This document shows, piece after piece, positions 1 through 6,508 of a DNA stretch of 12,827 nt (position 1 is the stretch's first letter; every line of letters begins with the position of its first letter). The notes under the pieces are model-generated. The model did no database searches and had not been told where the DNA came from. It was given only the letters and a program-made list of their open reading frames with translations. The position numbers and the translations under genes are program-made. Origin of the DNA: Polyangiaceae bacterium (GTDB lineage Bacteria > Myxococcota > Polyangia > Polyangiales > Polyangiaceae); contig JAICTU010000255.1 in the NCBI GenBank assembly GCA_025936205.1, positions 1 through 12,827 of the forward strand, read 5' to 3'.

Positions 1-68
1 CAGCTTGCGCGGGACTGCCGTGCGGCGCTGAAGCATTCTGAGGCCTCGGCGGAGGGGTTCTGCGCTCG

Positions 69-100
69 CAAATCGAAGTTTCCATGGAAACCTCGATTTG
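69..100. repeat. 32-bp near-perfect palindrome, TTTCCATGGAAA core
   Basis: Pairing outward from the centre between 84 and 85, 15 of 16 base pairs match; only 77/92 (A/C) does not. The inner core is GTTTCCATGGAAAC and the outer arms are AAATCGA/TCGATTT, an AT-rich island in GC-rich DNA. The form suits a dimeric regulator's operator or a dispersed palindromic repeat unit. No T-run follows on either strand, so it is not a classical terminator. A related palindrome lies at 259-278. Confidence 0.6.
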
Positions 101-222
101 TACGGCGCGGGGGACCTGGCGAGCTGCTCCGACTGAGCGGATGCCGGCCTGGGCACGACGCCACCGCACGGACCCTCCCCGCTGCTGGTCTCGCTCTTTT
201 CGCGATGAATTCGTGGGGATCT

Positions 223-241
223 CTCAGGGCGCGGCCCTGAG
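223..241. repeat. GC-rich hairpin, 8-bp perfect stem
   Basis: CTCAGGGC and GCCCTGAG pair perfectly around a 3-base GCG loop. Neither strand has a following T-run, so a rho-independent terminator for the leftward hydrolase gene is possible only in a non-canonical form. Confidence 0.4.
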
Positions 242-258
242 CGCACCGAGCGGATTCT

Positions 259-278
259 GAGGTTTCCATGGAGACCTC
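259..278. repeat. 20-bp palindrome related to the one at 69-100
   Basis: GAGGTTTCCATGGAGACCTC pairs at 9 of 10 positions around a centre between 268 and 269, with a T/G mismatch at 264/273. It shares the GTTTCCATGGA core with the first palindrome. The two centres are 184 bp apart. Both copies stand a short way downstream of, or directly next to, an ATTCTGAGG 9-mer (34-42 and 254-262). Confidence 0.55.
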
Positions 279-366
279 CTTCCCACTCGCGGCAGTCCTC
301 TTTGTGTGGGGATCGCTCGGGGCCCGGCCCCCCTCTGCCTCGAGGTCGGTTCAACGCGCTCGCGGT

Positions 367-1302
367 TCAACAGCTCGGTGGCGGCGGGAAGCCTCGCAGA
401 AAGTTGGCGATGAAGTGGATGACCGGAGGTGAGTTCAGGATGCGCTGGTGGCCGAGACCGCAGGTTTCCATCAGGCGCGCGCCGCGCCAGTTGGCGATCA
501 CCTCGCGGCTGGAGCGGACGGGGACGCTGCGGTCGAGGACGTCGTGGACGAGCAGCGTGGGGTGGGCGGGGGTGATGCCGGTCAGGCTGGCGTCGCGGCG
601 GCTCAGGCCGATGCGGCGTTCGATGCGGCGCAGCAGCAGTTCTCGAGGGTCCCCGTCGAGGGCGTAGCGCTGCGAGAATTGTTGGACCGCGAACTCGAAG
701 GACGGAACGGGGGCGATCGCGACGGTCGAGGAGAGGCTGAGGCCGCGCGCGGCGCAGAGCAGCCCAGCGAGGCCGCCCAGACCATGCCCGATCAGGCCCT
801 GGACGCTGCCGAGCTGGGCGCAGACTTCGGCGGCGACGTCGATGAACTGGGAGAGGTCGCTGGTGAGGCCCGGTGATTCGCCATGGGCCGGCATGTCGAA
901 CAGTGCCGCGCGCAAGCCGGCATTGGCGAGCCCTCGAGCCAGGCGCCCGAGCTGCGAGGCGCCACCTTGCCAGTCGTGCAGCAGCACGACCAGCGGCCCT
1001 TCGCCCACCAGGTGCACCCGCACCTGCTGCCTGCCCGCGTGGAGCAGCTCGCTGCGGGCACCCACCGGGGGCTCGTAGCGCTTGACGCGCTGGCGCGGCG
1101 CGACGAAGAGCTCGGCAAGGACCAGCGTGGCCAGGCGTGGGCAACGTTGCACCAGCCAGTGCGAGCTGGGAGCACGGCCATTTTGCCCAGCGATGCGCGG
1201 CGAGCTGTTGCGAACGCCGCTCACCGAGGTGGAGCGCCGCGGCGAACGAACGGTCGTGCTTTTCTCGGGAGCGAAGTCCGGCGTGTGCATGACAATTCCC
1301 AT
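367..1302 (-). CDS. Alpha/beta-hydrolase-fold protein lacking the nucleophile serine
   Basis: A 311-residue protein with an alpha/beta-hydrolase order of motifs. After a 60-90 residue N-terminal segment comes the strand and oxyanion region LVVLLHDWQGG (about 104-114), then FDMPAHGES (135-143), the nucleophile elbow IGHGLGG (171-177), HDVLDRSVP (253-261, likely acid Asp257) and GLGHQRIL (282-289, likely His285). The elbow normally reads G-x-S-x-G; here the serine is Gly174 (codon GGT). The usual HG of the oxyanion loop is HD. Asp and His survive, so the fold is kept but ordinary Ser-hydrolase catalysis looks lost. It lies 28 bp behind the TetR gene and is probably co-transcribed. Start: ATG at 1302 has GAAGA directly against it. 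A second in-frame ATG at 1290 has GGGA at a better distance and may be the true start. The substrate is unknown. Confidence 0.85.
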   Translation of the reverse strand: MGIVMHTPDFAPEKSTTVRSPRRSTSVSGVRNSSPRIAGQNGRAPSSHWLVQRCPRLATLVLAELFVAPRQRVKRYEPPVGARSELLHAGRQQVRVHLVGEGPLVVLLHDWQGGASQLGRLARGLANAGLRAALFDMPAHGESPGLTSDLSQFIDVAAEVCAQLGSVQGLIGHGLGGLAGLLCAARGLSLSSTVAIAPVPSFEFAVQQFSQRYALDGDPRELLLRRIERRIGLSRRDASLTGITPAHPTLLVHDVLDRSVPVRSSREVIANWRGARLMETCGLGHQRILNSPPVIHFIANFLRGFPPPPSC

Positions 1303-1330
1303 TCTTCAGGGGCCTGGGATCGGGTGCGCT

Positions 1331-1963
1331 TCAGGCGCGCGCGTCAGCGAGCAGATGCTCGAAGGCACGGCGCGCATGGATCGTGGCTTTGTGATTGTGA
1401 AGCAGGCGCGCTTCGAGGTGGTACTGGAGCAGGATGCCGTGCAGCTCGTGCGCGAACTGCTCTGGGTCCAGGTCGGCACGAAACTGCTTTTCGTCGATGG
1501 CGATCTGCACGGCGCTCGAGAGCGTGGCGTGCAATGTGCGAAAGTGGCCGACCACTCGCTCGCGCACCGGCCCTTGGCGGTCGTCCCATTCGAAGGCGCC
1601 CGCCATGAACACGCAGCTGCCGCCGGGCAGCTCGCGCGAATGGATCTGCTCGAGCCAGTTCTCGAACAGCGCGACCAGCCGCGGCTCACCGCGAGCCTGC
1701 TCCACCGCCGGACGGAAGATGCGATCGGTGAAGTGCTCGGCAGCGACATCGAGCACGTCGAGCAGCAGACGCTCCTTGGAGCCGAAATGAGCAAAGAGTC
1801 CGCTCTTGGAAATTCCAACCTCCTGTGCAAGGTCGCCGATGCTGACCGACTCCAGCCCGACGTGCCGCGCGAGCTCGAGCGCGCGCTGGATGATGCGGGC
1901 GCGCGTAGCCTCGCCCTTCGAAGGGCTGGCACTCGGCGCGACGCGTTCCGAATTGGGCTGCAT
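1331..1963 (-). CDS. TetR/AcrR family transcriptional regulator
   Basis: A 210-residue protein of normal TetR length. The N-terminal DNA-binding domain spans about 18-65: TRARIIQRALELARHVGLES, then the helix-turn-helix IGDLAQEVGISKSGLFAHFGSKERLL (about 42-67). The C-terminal half, including GGSCVFMAGAFEWDD (114-128), is of a type common in TetR proteins next to alpha/beta hydrolases; this is from memory of the family. It is the first gene of a leftward pair with the hydrolase fold protein and presumably controls that pair. ATG at 1963 is the only credible start: a stop lies in frame just upstream and no ribosome-binding site is visible, so the message may have a very short leader. A 12-bp inverted repeat at 1977-1988 is a candidate autoregulatory operator. 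The ligand cannot be predicted. Confidence 0.92.
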   Translation of the reverse strand: MQPNSERVAPSASPSKGEATRARIIQRALELARHVGLESVSIGDLAQEVGISKSGLFAHFGSKERLLLDVLDVAAEHFTDRIFRPAVEQARGEPRLVALFENWLEQIHSRELPGGSCVFMAGAFEWDDRQGPVRERVVGHFRTLHATLSSAVQIAIDEKQFRADLDPEQFAHELHGILLQYHLEARLLHNHKATIHARRAFEHLLADARA

Positions 1964-1976
1964 GCGATAATGATGC

Positions 1977-1988
1977 GTACGCTCGTAC
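1977..1988. promoter_or_regulatory. Candidate TetR operator (GTACG-2-CGTAC)
   Basis: The plus strand reads GTACGCTCGTAC, arms of 5 bp around 2 bases, starting 14 bp upstream of the TetR start codon. On the minus strand a possible TTGCAG lies upstream and CATCAT/CATTAT downstream, so a regulator bound here would cover the promoter. Assignment to this TetR is inference from position and symmetry. Confidence 0.4.
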
Positions 1989-2045
1989 TTTTCTGCAAGT
2001 CAGCCCCAGCGCGCACACTGCGACCCCCACGGGTGATGACGTGGC

Positions 2046-2135
2046 GATCACACCCAGGCGCATCGCTCATTGCATGATCGCAACCTGCCCCGACGCCAAC
2101 TTCACGATCGCACCCTGCCCCGACGCATGATTCAT
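2046..2135. repeat. Three 30-bp-period direct repeats
   Basis: Units begin at 2046, 2076 and 2106, exactly 30 bp apart. The first 21 bases of units 2 and 3 (2076-2096 and 2106-2126) agree at 20 of 21 positions. Unit 1 agrees with unit 3 at 15 of 21. Nine variable bases complete each period. The repeats sit between the divergent TetR and secreted-protein genes. They could be repeated binding sites or a degenerating minisatellite. Read leftward they also encode a repeated decapeptide (see findings). Confidence 0.6.
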
Positions 2136-2146
2136 CGCTTGTCGCA

Positions 2147-2174
2147 TTGTGTGAGACCGAATCCCTGCTAGCCT
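2147..2174 (+). promoter_or_regulatory. Possible promoter for the secreted protein gene
   Basis: TTGTGT (2147-2152), a 16-bp spacer and TAGCCT (2169-2174) resemble a weak housekeeping promoter. The predicted transcription start falls within a few bases of the ATG at 2183, giving a leaderless or nearly leaderless message. Confidence 0.3.
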
Positions 2175-2182
2175 TTCGAGGG

Positions 2183-3043
2183 ATGCGCTCGCTGCTCCGT
2201 ACCGGGACGAACACGCGGCATCGTCCGGGATTGCTGTCGGGGTTCCTCGAGCGGCTCGTGCCTGCCAGCGTTGCAATGGTGCTGCTCAGCCAGAGCTCAC
2301 AGGTCGCAGCGTGTGTGCTCGAGCCGCTGCGCCTGCATCACTCCGATGCGGAGCTGGCGCGGATCGACACGGCGCCGCCGGAGCGACCGGTGGTCCTCGC
2401 CGCAGAAGCCTACCGGCGCAGCGGTCTGACCTGCGGGCAGGACATTTGCGTCGCAAACAACTGTGGAGATCTCGGCGGGGTCGCGGTCGATCTCAGCGCC
2501 GACGACGATCAAACCCCCGCGCGCGACATCGGGTTCCGTCTGGAGCTGGTCGATGGGGCGGTTCCGCCGGCACTGCGGAGCATGCTGGGAGTGGACCTGG
2601 CCGGGCCGACTCCACTGCGGGTCCAGCTGTCGTTCGATGACGTGCCGTCGGTCGCCGCCACCCTACGGGTGATCGCAATCGACGCGGCCGGCAACGAGAG
2701 CGCGCCCAGCGAGCCCTTCGAAGTCAGCTTCGACGGCTGCACGCTCGCCGCGACGGGCAACCAGTGTGAGCAGGACTACGACGCGGACGCGTCCTTCACC
2801 GCGAAGGGTGGTACGCACGTGGTGGCCGGTGGAGGCACGGTCGCTTCCAGCGCCACGGCTCCGGTGGAGCTGACCCCCACGGGCGTCGCAAGTACGGAGA
2901 GTGATGTCACCGCCTTCCCCGCGGCGAGCGGTTGCTCGTTGCCCAGGAACGGCCGTACGTCCTCGGGGCTCGGCCTGTTGGCTCCGTTGCTGGCTTCTGC
3001 CTTTCTGGGCATCGCTGCCGCACGCCGCCGGCTCGGACGCTGA
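2183..3043 (+). CDS. Secreted protein with MYXO-CTERM-like C-terminal anchor
   Basis: A 286-residue protein. The N-terminus is a long export signal: basic residues, then hydrophobic LVPASVAMVLLSQSSQVAAC. The break could be a signal peptidase I site or a lipobox (VAA before Cys44). The middle (about 65-185) is beta-rich; LRVIAIDAAGNESAPSEPFEV (161-181) looks like the end of a fibronectin-III-like or Ig-like domain. Cysteines at 84, 89, 94, 186 and 195 suggest disulfides. A Ser/Thr/Ala-rich stretch (200-245) leads to SGCSLPRN (249-256), a transmembrane helix (about 262-280) and RRR. That is the layout of the MYXO-CTERM sorting signal, processed at the Cys in myxobacteria. I chose ATG 2183 over an upstream TTG (2147) because it directly precedes the signal and sits behind a possible promoter. 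Function unknown; probably a surface protein. Confidence 0.8.
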   Translation: MRSLLRTGTNTRHRPGLLSGFLERLVPASVAMVLLSQSSQVAACVLEPLRLHHSDAELARIDTAPPERPVVLAAEAYRRSGLTCGQDICVANNCGDLGGVAVDLSADDDQTPARDIGFRLELVDGAVPPALRSMLGVDLAGPTPLRVQLSFDDVPSVAATLRVIAIDAAGNESAPSEPFEVSFDGCTLAATGNQCEQDYDADASFTAKGGTHVVAGGGTVASSATAPVELTPTGVASTESDVTAFPAASGCSLPRNGRTSSGLGLLAPLLASAFLGIAAARRRLGR

Positions 3044-3498
3044 TCAACGCCGGCCGCGGCCGCCTTCCGACTCACGCGGCTCGGGCTGCTCGCGCTCGCG
3101 GTCGCGCAGCTCGGGCGGGCCGCGCCGGTCACGCTCCAGCGCGGGCGGAGGATCCAGAATGGGACGGGGCCGCTCCAGCGGACGCCGGCGCTCCGCCGCG
3201 CGATCGCGCGCCTCGCCGCCCCGCTCCAGCGCGTGGCTGCGATCGTCGGCGCTCGGGATGCGGTCCTCGCGCCGCTCGCCGCGTTCGACGCGCGGTCCAG
3301 AGCCGTCTCGGCGTCATGGGCAGGCAGGTCCGGCGGATCGAAGCGCGGCATGACCCCGGCAGCCGGGGCCCGCTCGGGGGCGGGCAGCGGCAAGACGGGA
3401 GCGGAACTGGAGCTGGGATCGCGCACCGGCGCTTCCCGCTGCGGGCGCGCGCGCCCGGGCACGGAGCCTGTGCGGGGGGTTCCCCGCCGCTCCGCCAA
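3044..3498 (-). pseudogene. Probable frameshifted leftward gene, Pro/Arg/Glu-rich
   Basis: Two leftward frames each look coding over part of this stretch. The upstream frame (3498 to about 3280; TTG start, GTG and ATG alternatives inside) reads a proline/serine-rich segment and then MPRFDPPDLPAHDAETALD. The downstream frame, open from the stop at 3314-3316 to TGA at 3044-3046, reads RVERGERREDRIPSADDRSH and continues charged and proline-rich, with mostly G/C third positions. That frame has no ATG, GTG or TTG near its beginning. Joining them needs a -1 shift between about 3313 and 3270. The final stop directly abuts the stop of the rightward secreted-protein gene (3041-3043), as expected of a real convergent gene. 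No domain is recognised. It could be a decayed gene, a sequencing error or chance openness in GC-rich DNA. Confidence 0.4.
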
Positions 3499-3623
3499 AA
3501 GATTTTGCGCCGCCTGTTTCAGCGGTGGTTCTCGGCAGTTGGGCGCGCAGAAAATTCGTCGCGCGCGGGCGCCGGGAACTTTGTCGACTGCGGCCGCGTC
3601 ATAGCCGCCGGAACCAGACGCGC
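3499..3623. other. Intergenic stretch downstream of the cyclase gene
   Basis: There is no solid gene here. A leftward 27-codon frame begins at ATG 3602 and ends shortly before the TTG at 3498. An A/T-rich inverted repeat, CAAAAGATTTTG, lies just at and inside the start of the frameshifted candidate gene. I see no T-run terminator for the cyclase gene. Confidence 0.4.
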
Positions 3624-4742
3624 TCAGGCCCCGAACGGAGCGGCCAGCTCGTAGCGGTTGCGGCCGGAGCGCTTGGCCCGGTACAGCGCCGCATCGGCAC
3701 GCGCGATCCAGCTCGCGCGGCCTTCACCCGGAGCGAGGGCGGCCAGGCCGACCGAGATGGTCAGCTTCAGCTCCTGGCCCGCGAGCGCGATCTGCAGCGC
3801 GCGCACGTTGTCGACCAGGCGCCGCGACAACATCTCGCCCTGGGCCAGCGTGGTATCGATCACCAGCACCGCAAACTCCTCGCCGCCGTAGCGCGAGACG
3901 AAGTCGTGCTTGCGCAGGAAGGTGCGACTCAAGCACTGGCTCACGCGCCGCAGCACCTCGTCGCCCGCGGGGTGGCCGTGGTTGTCATTGATGCTCTTGA
4001 AGTGGTCGATGTCGGCCAGGATCAAGCAGGGCGCCTCGCCCAGCAGCGAACCCAGGGACGCCAGGTGAGATACGTGGTCCTCGAAAGCGGCGCGGTTCGA
4101 GAGCTGCGTCAGCGCGTCGACCTCGGCCTTCTTGCGCGCCTCGGCCAGCTCTTCGCGCAGAGCGCGCAGGCGTTCGCCGAGCGCCTGCGCTTGCTCGACC
4201 TCGCGCTGGCGGCGCGCGGAGATCGAGTGCCGCACGCTTTGCACCACCTGCTGCGCCTCGCTGCAGATCAGATTCGTATCGCGTGTCTCGAGCGCGCGCG
4301 ACAGCGTGTCCAGCTGCTTGCCGATCGCCAGGTCGCTCCGCTGCTCGTCTCCCAGGGCGCGGCCCAGGCAGTCCGCGAAGCACAGGATGGCCTCCCGGAA
4401 GTTGTTCATGCTGCGCACGACGTATTCACTCTCGTCGCGCCGCTGTCCCTGCATGTAACTGATCAGGCCAGGCCAGTCGCGAGTCGCCTTCGGCGGCTCA
4501 CTGTCGTTCGCGCCGGCGGGGCGCGGAGCTCCCAGGCTGATCCGGGTTGCCCACTCGTTGCATTGCGCCTCGGTCTGCGCGGCTTCCGCGCCGTCGGTGT
4601 CGAAGGCGTACTTGCCGTACAGCTTGAGCAAGGTGGCGAGGACGTCGAGCGCCCGATCGGCGGAGTCCGAGGTGGACTCGTTGACGGACGCTACACGAGC
4701 GGCAGCACCCGTGCTCGCCTTCCCCTTCTTGTTCCAGAGCAT
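3624..4742 (-). CDS. Diguanylate cyclase (GGDEF domain)
   Basis: A 372-residue cytoplasmic protein predicted to make cyclic di-GMP from two GTP. Residues 25-180 form a helical N-terminal region of unknown ligand, with no membrane segment. A coiled coil rich in R, E, A and L (about 175-207) probably drives dimerisation. The GGDEF domain (208-366) begins DALTQLSNRAAF. It has the metal-binding ADIDHFKSIND (243-253), the intact active loop RYGGEEF (284-290) and the product-inhibition I-site RKHD (277-280) five residues before GGEEF. It should be active and feedback-inhibited. ATG 4742 gives the MLWNKKGK start but has a poor ribosome-binding site. An in-frame TTG at 4865, six bases behind AGGAGGAGG, is a real alternative adding 41 residues. 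The gene is divergent from the ATP-grasp gene and its 3' end faces the frameshifted candidate gene. Confidence 0.93.
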   Translation of the reverse strand: MLWNKKGKASTGAAARVASVNESTSDSADRALDVLATLLKLYGKYAFDTDGAEAAQTEAQCNEWATRISLGAPRPAGANDSEPPKATRDWPGLISYMQGQRRDESEYVVRSMNNFREAILCFADCLGRALGDEQRSDLAIGKQLDTLSRALETRDTNLICSEAQQVVQSVRHSISARRQREVEQAQALGERLRALREELAEARKKAEVDALTQLSNRAAFEDHVSHLASLGSLLGEAPCLILADIDHFKSINDNHGHPAGDEVLRRVSQCLSRTFLRKHDFVSRYGGEEFAVLVIDTTLAQGEMLSRRLVDNVRALQIALAGQELKLTISVGLAALAPGEGRASWIARADAALYRAKRSGRNRYELAAPFGA

Positions 4743-4754
4743 GACCGTAGCGAC

Positions 4755-4775
4755 CGAGAGCGTTCTCAGCTCTCG
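4755..4775 (-). promoter_or_regulatory. Hairpin 12 bases ahead of the cyclase ATG
   Basis: CGAGAGC and GCTCTCG pair perfectly (7 bp) around a 7-base loop, ending 12 bases before ATG 4742. If ATG 4742 is the start, the hairpin lies in the 5' leader. If TTG 4865 is the start, it is inside the coding sequence. I see no cyclic di-GMP riboswitch consensus around it. Confidence 0.35.
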
Positions 4776-4871
4776 CGAACGGCATCCGGCGCCCGCCCTG
4801 TAGCACCGGCCCACCGAACGGAGCCCGGCTGGCTCACCCTTGGGGTGCAACACGCGCTGCGGCAACGGGCA

Positions 4872-4880
4872 CCTCCTCCT
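4872..4880 (-). promoter_or_regulatory. Strong Shine-Dalgarno AGGAGGAGG with TTG at 4865
   Basis: The minus strand reads AGGAGGAGG, six bases and then TTG (4865-4863), in frame with the diguanylate cyclase and without a stop before ATG 4742. It is the best ribosome-binding site I found in the window, and it competes with the ATG chosen for the cyclase. Confidence 0.45.
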
Positions 4881-4996
4881 ACACCACACACCCGACTTTG
4901 AGCGCCGGCCCAGACGGGAGTTGCTCTGGGGCTCGCGCTCGGTTCTTATTCTCGCCTGTCGACCCGTAATTCGACTCAGGAAGCACTGAGCCCTAC

Positions 4997-6451
<1,455 letters not shown>

Positions 6452-6463
6452 CGGAGTTCCGGT

Positions 6464-6482
6464 CTGGGTCGCCTCGACCCAG
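6464..6482. repeat. Inverted repeat overlapping a promoter
   Basis: CTGGGTCG and CGACCCAG pair perfectly (8 bp) around CCT, 12 bases after the ATP-grasp stop. There is no T-run. The right arm covers the TCGACC -35 element of the next gene, so it may be an operator, a transcript-end hairpin for the ATP-grasp gene, or both. Confidence 0.5.
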
Positions 6483-6502
6483 GGCTCCAGCGCGGCTACA
6501 CT
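6474..6502 (+). promoter_or_regulatory. Promoter predicting a leaderless transcript
   Basis: TCGACC (6474-6479), an exact 17-bp spacer and TACACT (6497-6502) form a good housekeeping-type promoter. Transcription should start about seven bases past the -10, which is the A of the ATG at 6509. The missing ribosome-binding site agrees with a leaderless message. Confidence 0.55.
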
Positions 6503-6508
6503 CGCGCG

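Larger units (their letters stand above)
213..330. repeat. Diverged 25-bp direct repeat (213-237 and 306-330)
   Basis: Both copies begin GTGGGGATC and end CGGCCC; 22 of 25 positions agree. The copies are 93 bp apart and flank the palindrome at 259-278. This suggests a duplicated intergenic element, now drifting. Confidence 0.4.
1..366. other. Gene-free left edge with palindromes and repeats
   Basis: I find no convincing reading frame here. The open frames that touch this stretch are extensions of antisense frames of the hydrolase gene and give arginine/proline-rich nonsense. The stretch holds two related palindromes (69-100 and 259-278), a perfect 8-bp-stem hairpin (223-241) and a diverged direct repeat (213-237 and 306-330). 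It lies downstream of the leftward hydrolase gene. It may therefore be that gene's 3' region, the upstream control region of a gene beyond the left edge, or both. Confidence 0.6.

Noticed and set aside
319..331. GGGGC-3-GCCCC hairpin as hydrolase terminator
   Set aside because: Short stem in GC-rich DNA with no T-run on the minus strand; equally likely by composition.
461..475. Third copy of the GGTTTCCAT word
   Set aside because: It lies inside the hydrolase coding sequence and lacks the palindromic second half; a 9-base match is weak.
224..1144. Long open frame on the minus strand, 306 codons
   Set aside because: It overlaps the hydrolase gene in another frame and gives arginine/proline-rich low-complexity sequence with no motif, the usual result of high GC.
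2046..2135. Possible CRISPR-like array
   Set aside because: Only three degenerate units, with 9-base variable parts far shorter than spacers and no cas genes.
1306..2214. Long minus-strand frame over the TetR gene
   Set aside because: Antisense or shifted translation of the TetR gene; Ser/Arg-rich, and the 30-bp repeat only extends it upstream by chance.
3354..3385. Two adjacent GC hairpins (CCCCGG/CCGGGG and GCCCGC/GCGGGC)
   Set aside because: They fall in the Pro/Ala/Gly-rich codons of the frameshifted candidate gene, where such stems arise from codon usage; no T-run follows.
3525..4901. 458-codon plus-strand frame antisense to the cyclase
   Set aside because: The minus strand has a full GGDEF domain with intact motifs. 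The plus-strand product is a Q/R/A/L-rich mirror frame typical of antisense to high-GC genes.
4743..4996. Cyclic di-GMP riboswitch ahead of the cyclase or ATP-grasp gene
   Set aside because: I looked for the conserved GEMM-type core on both strands and did not see it.
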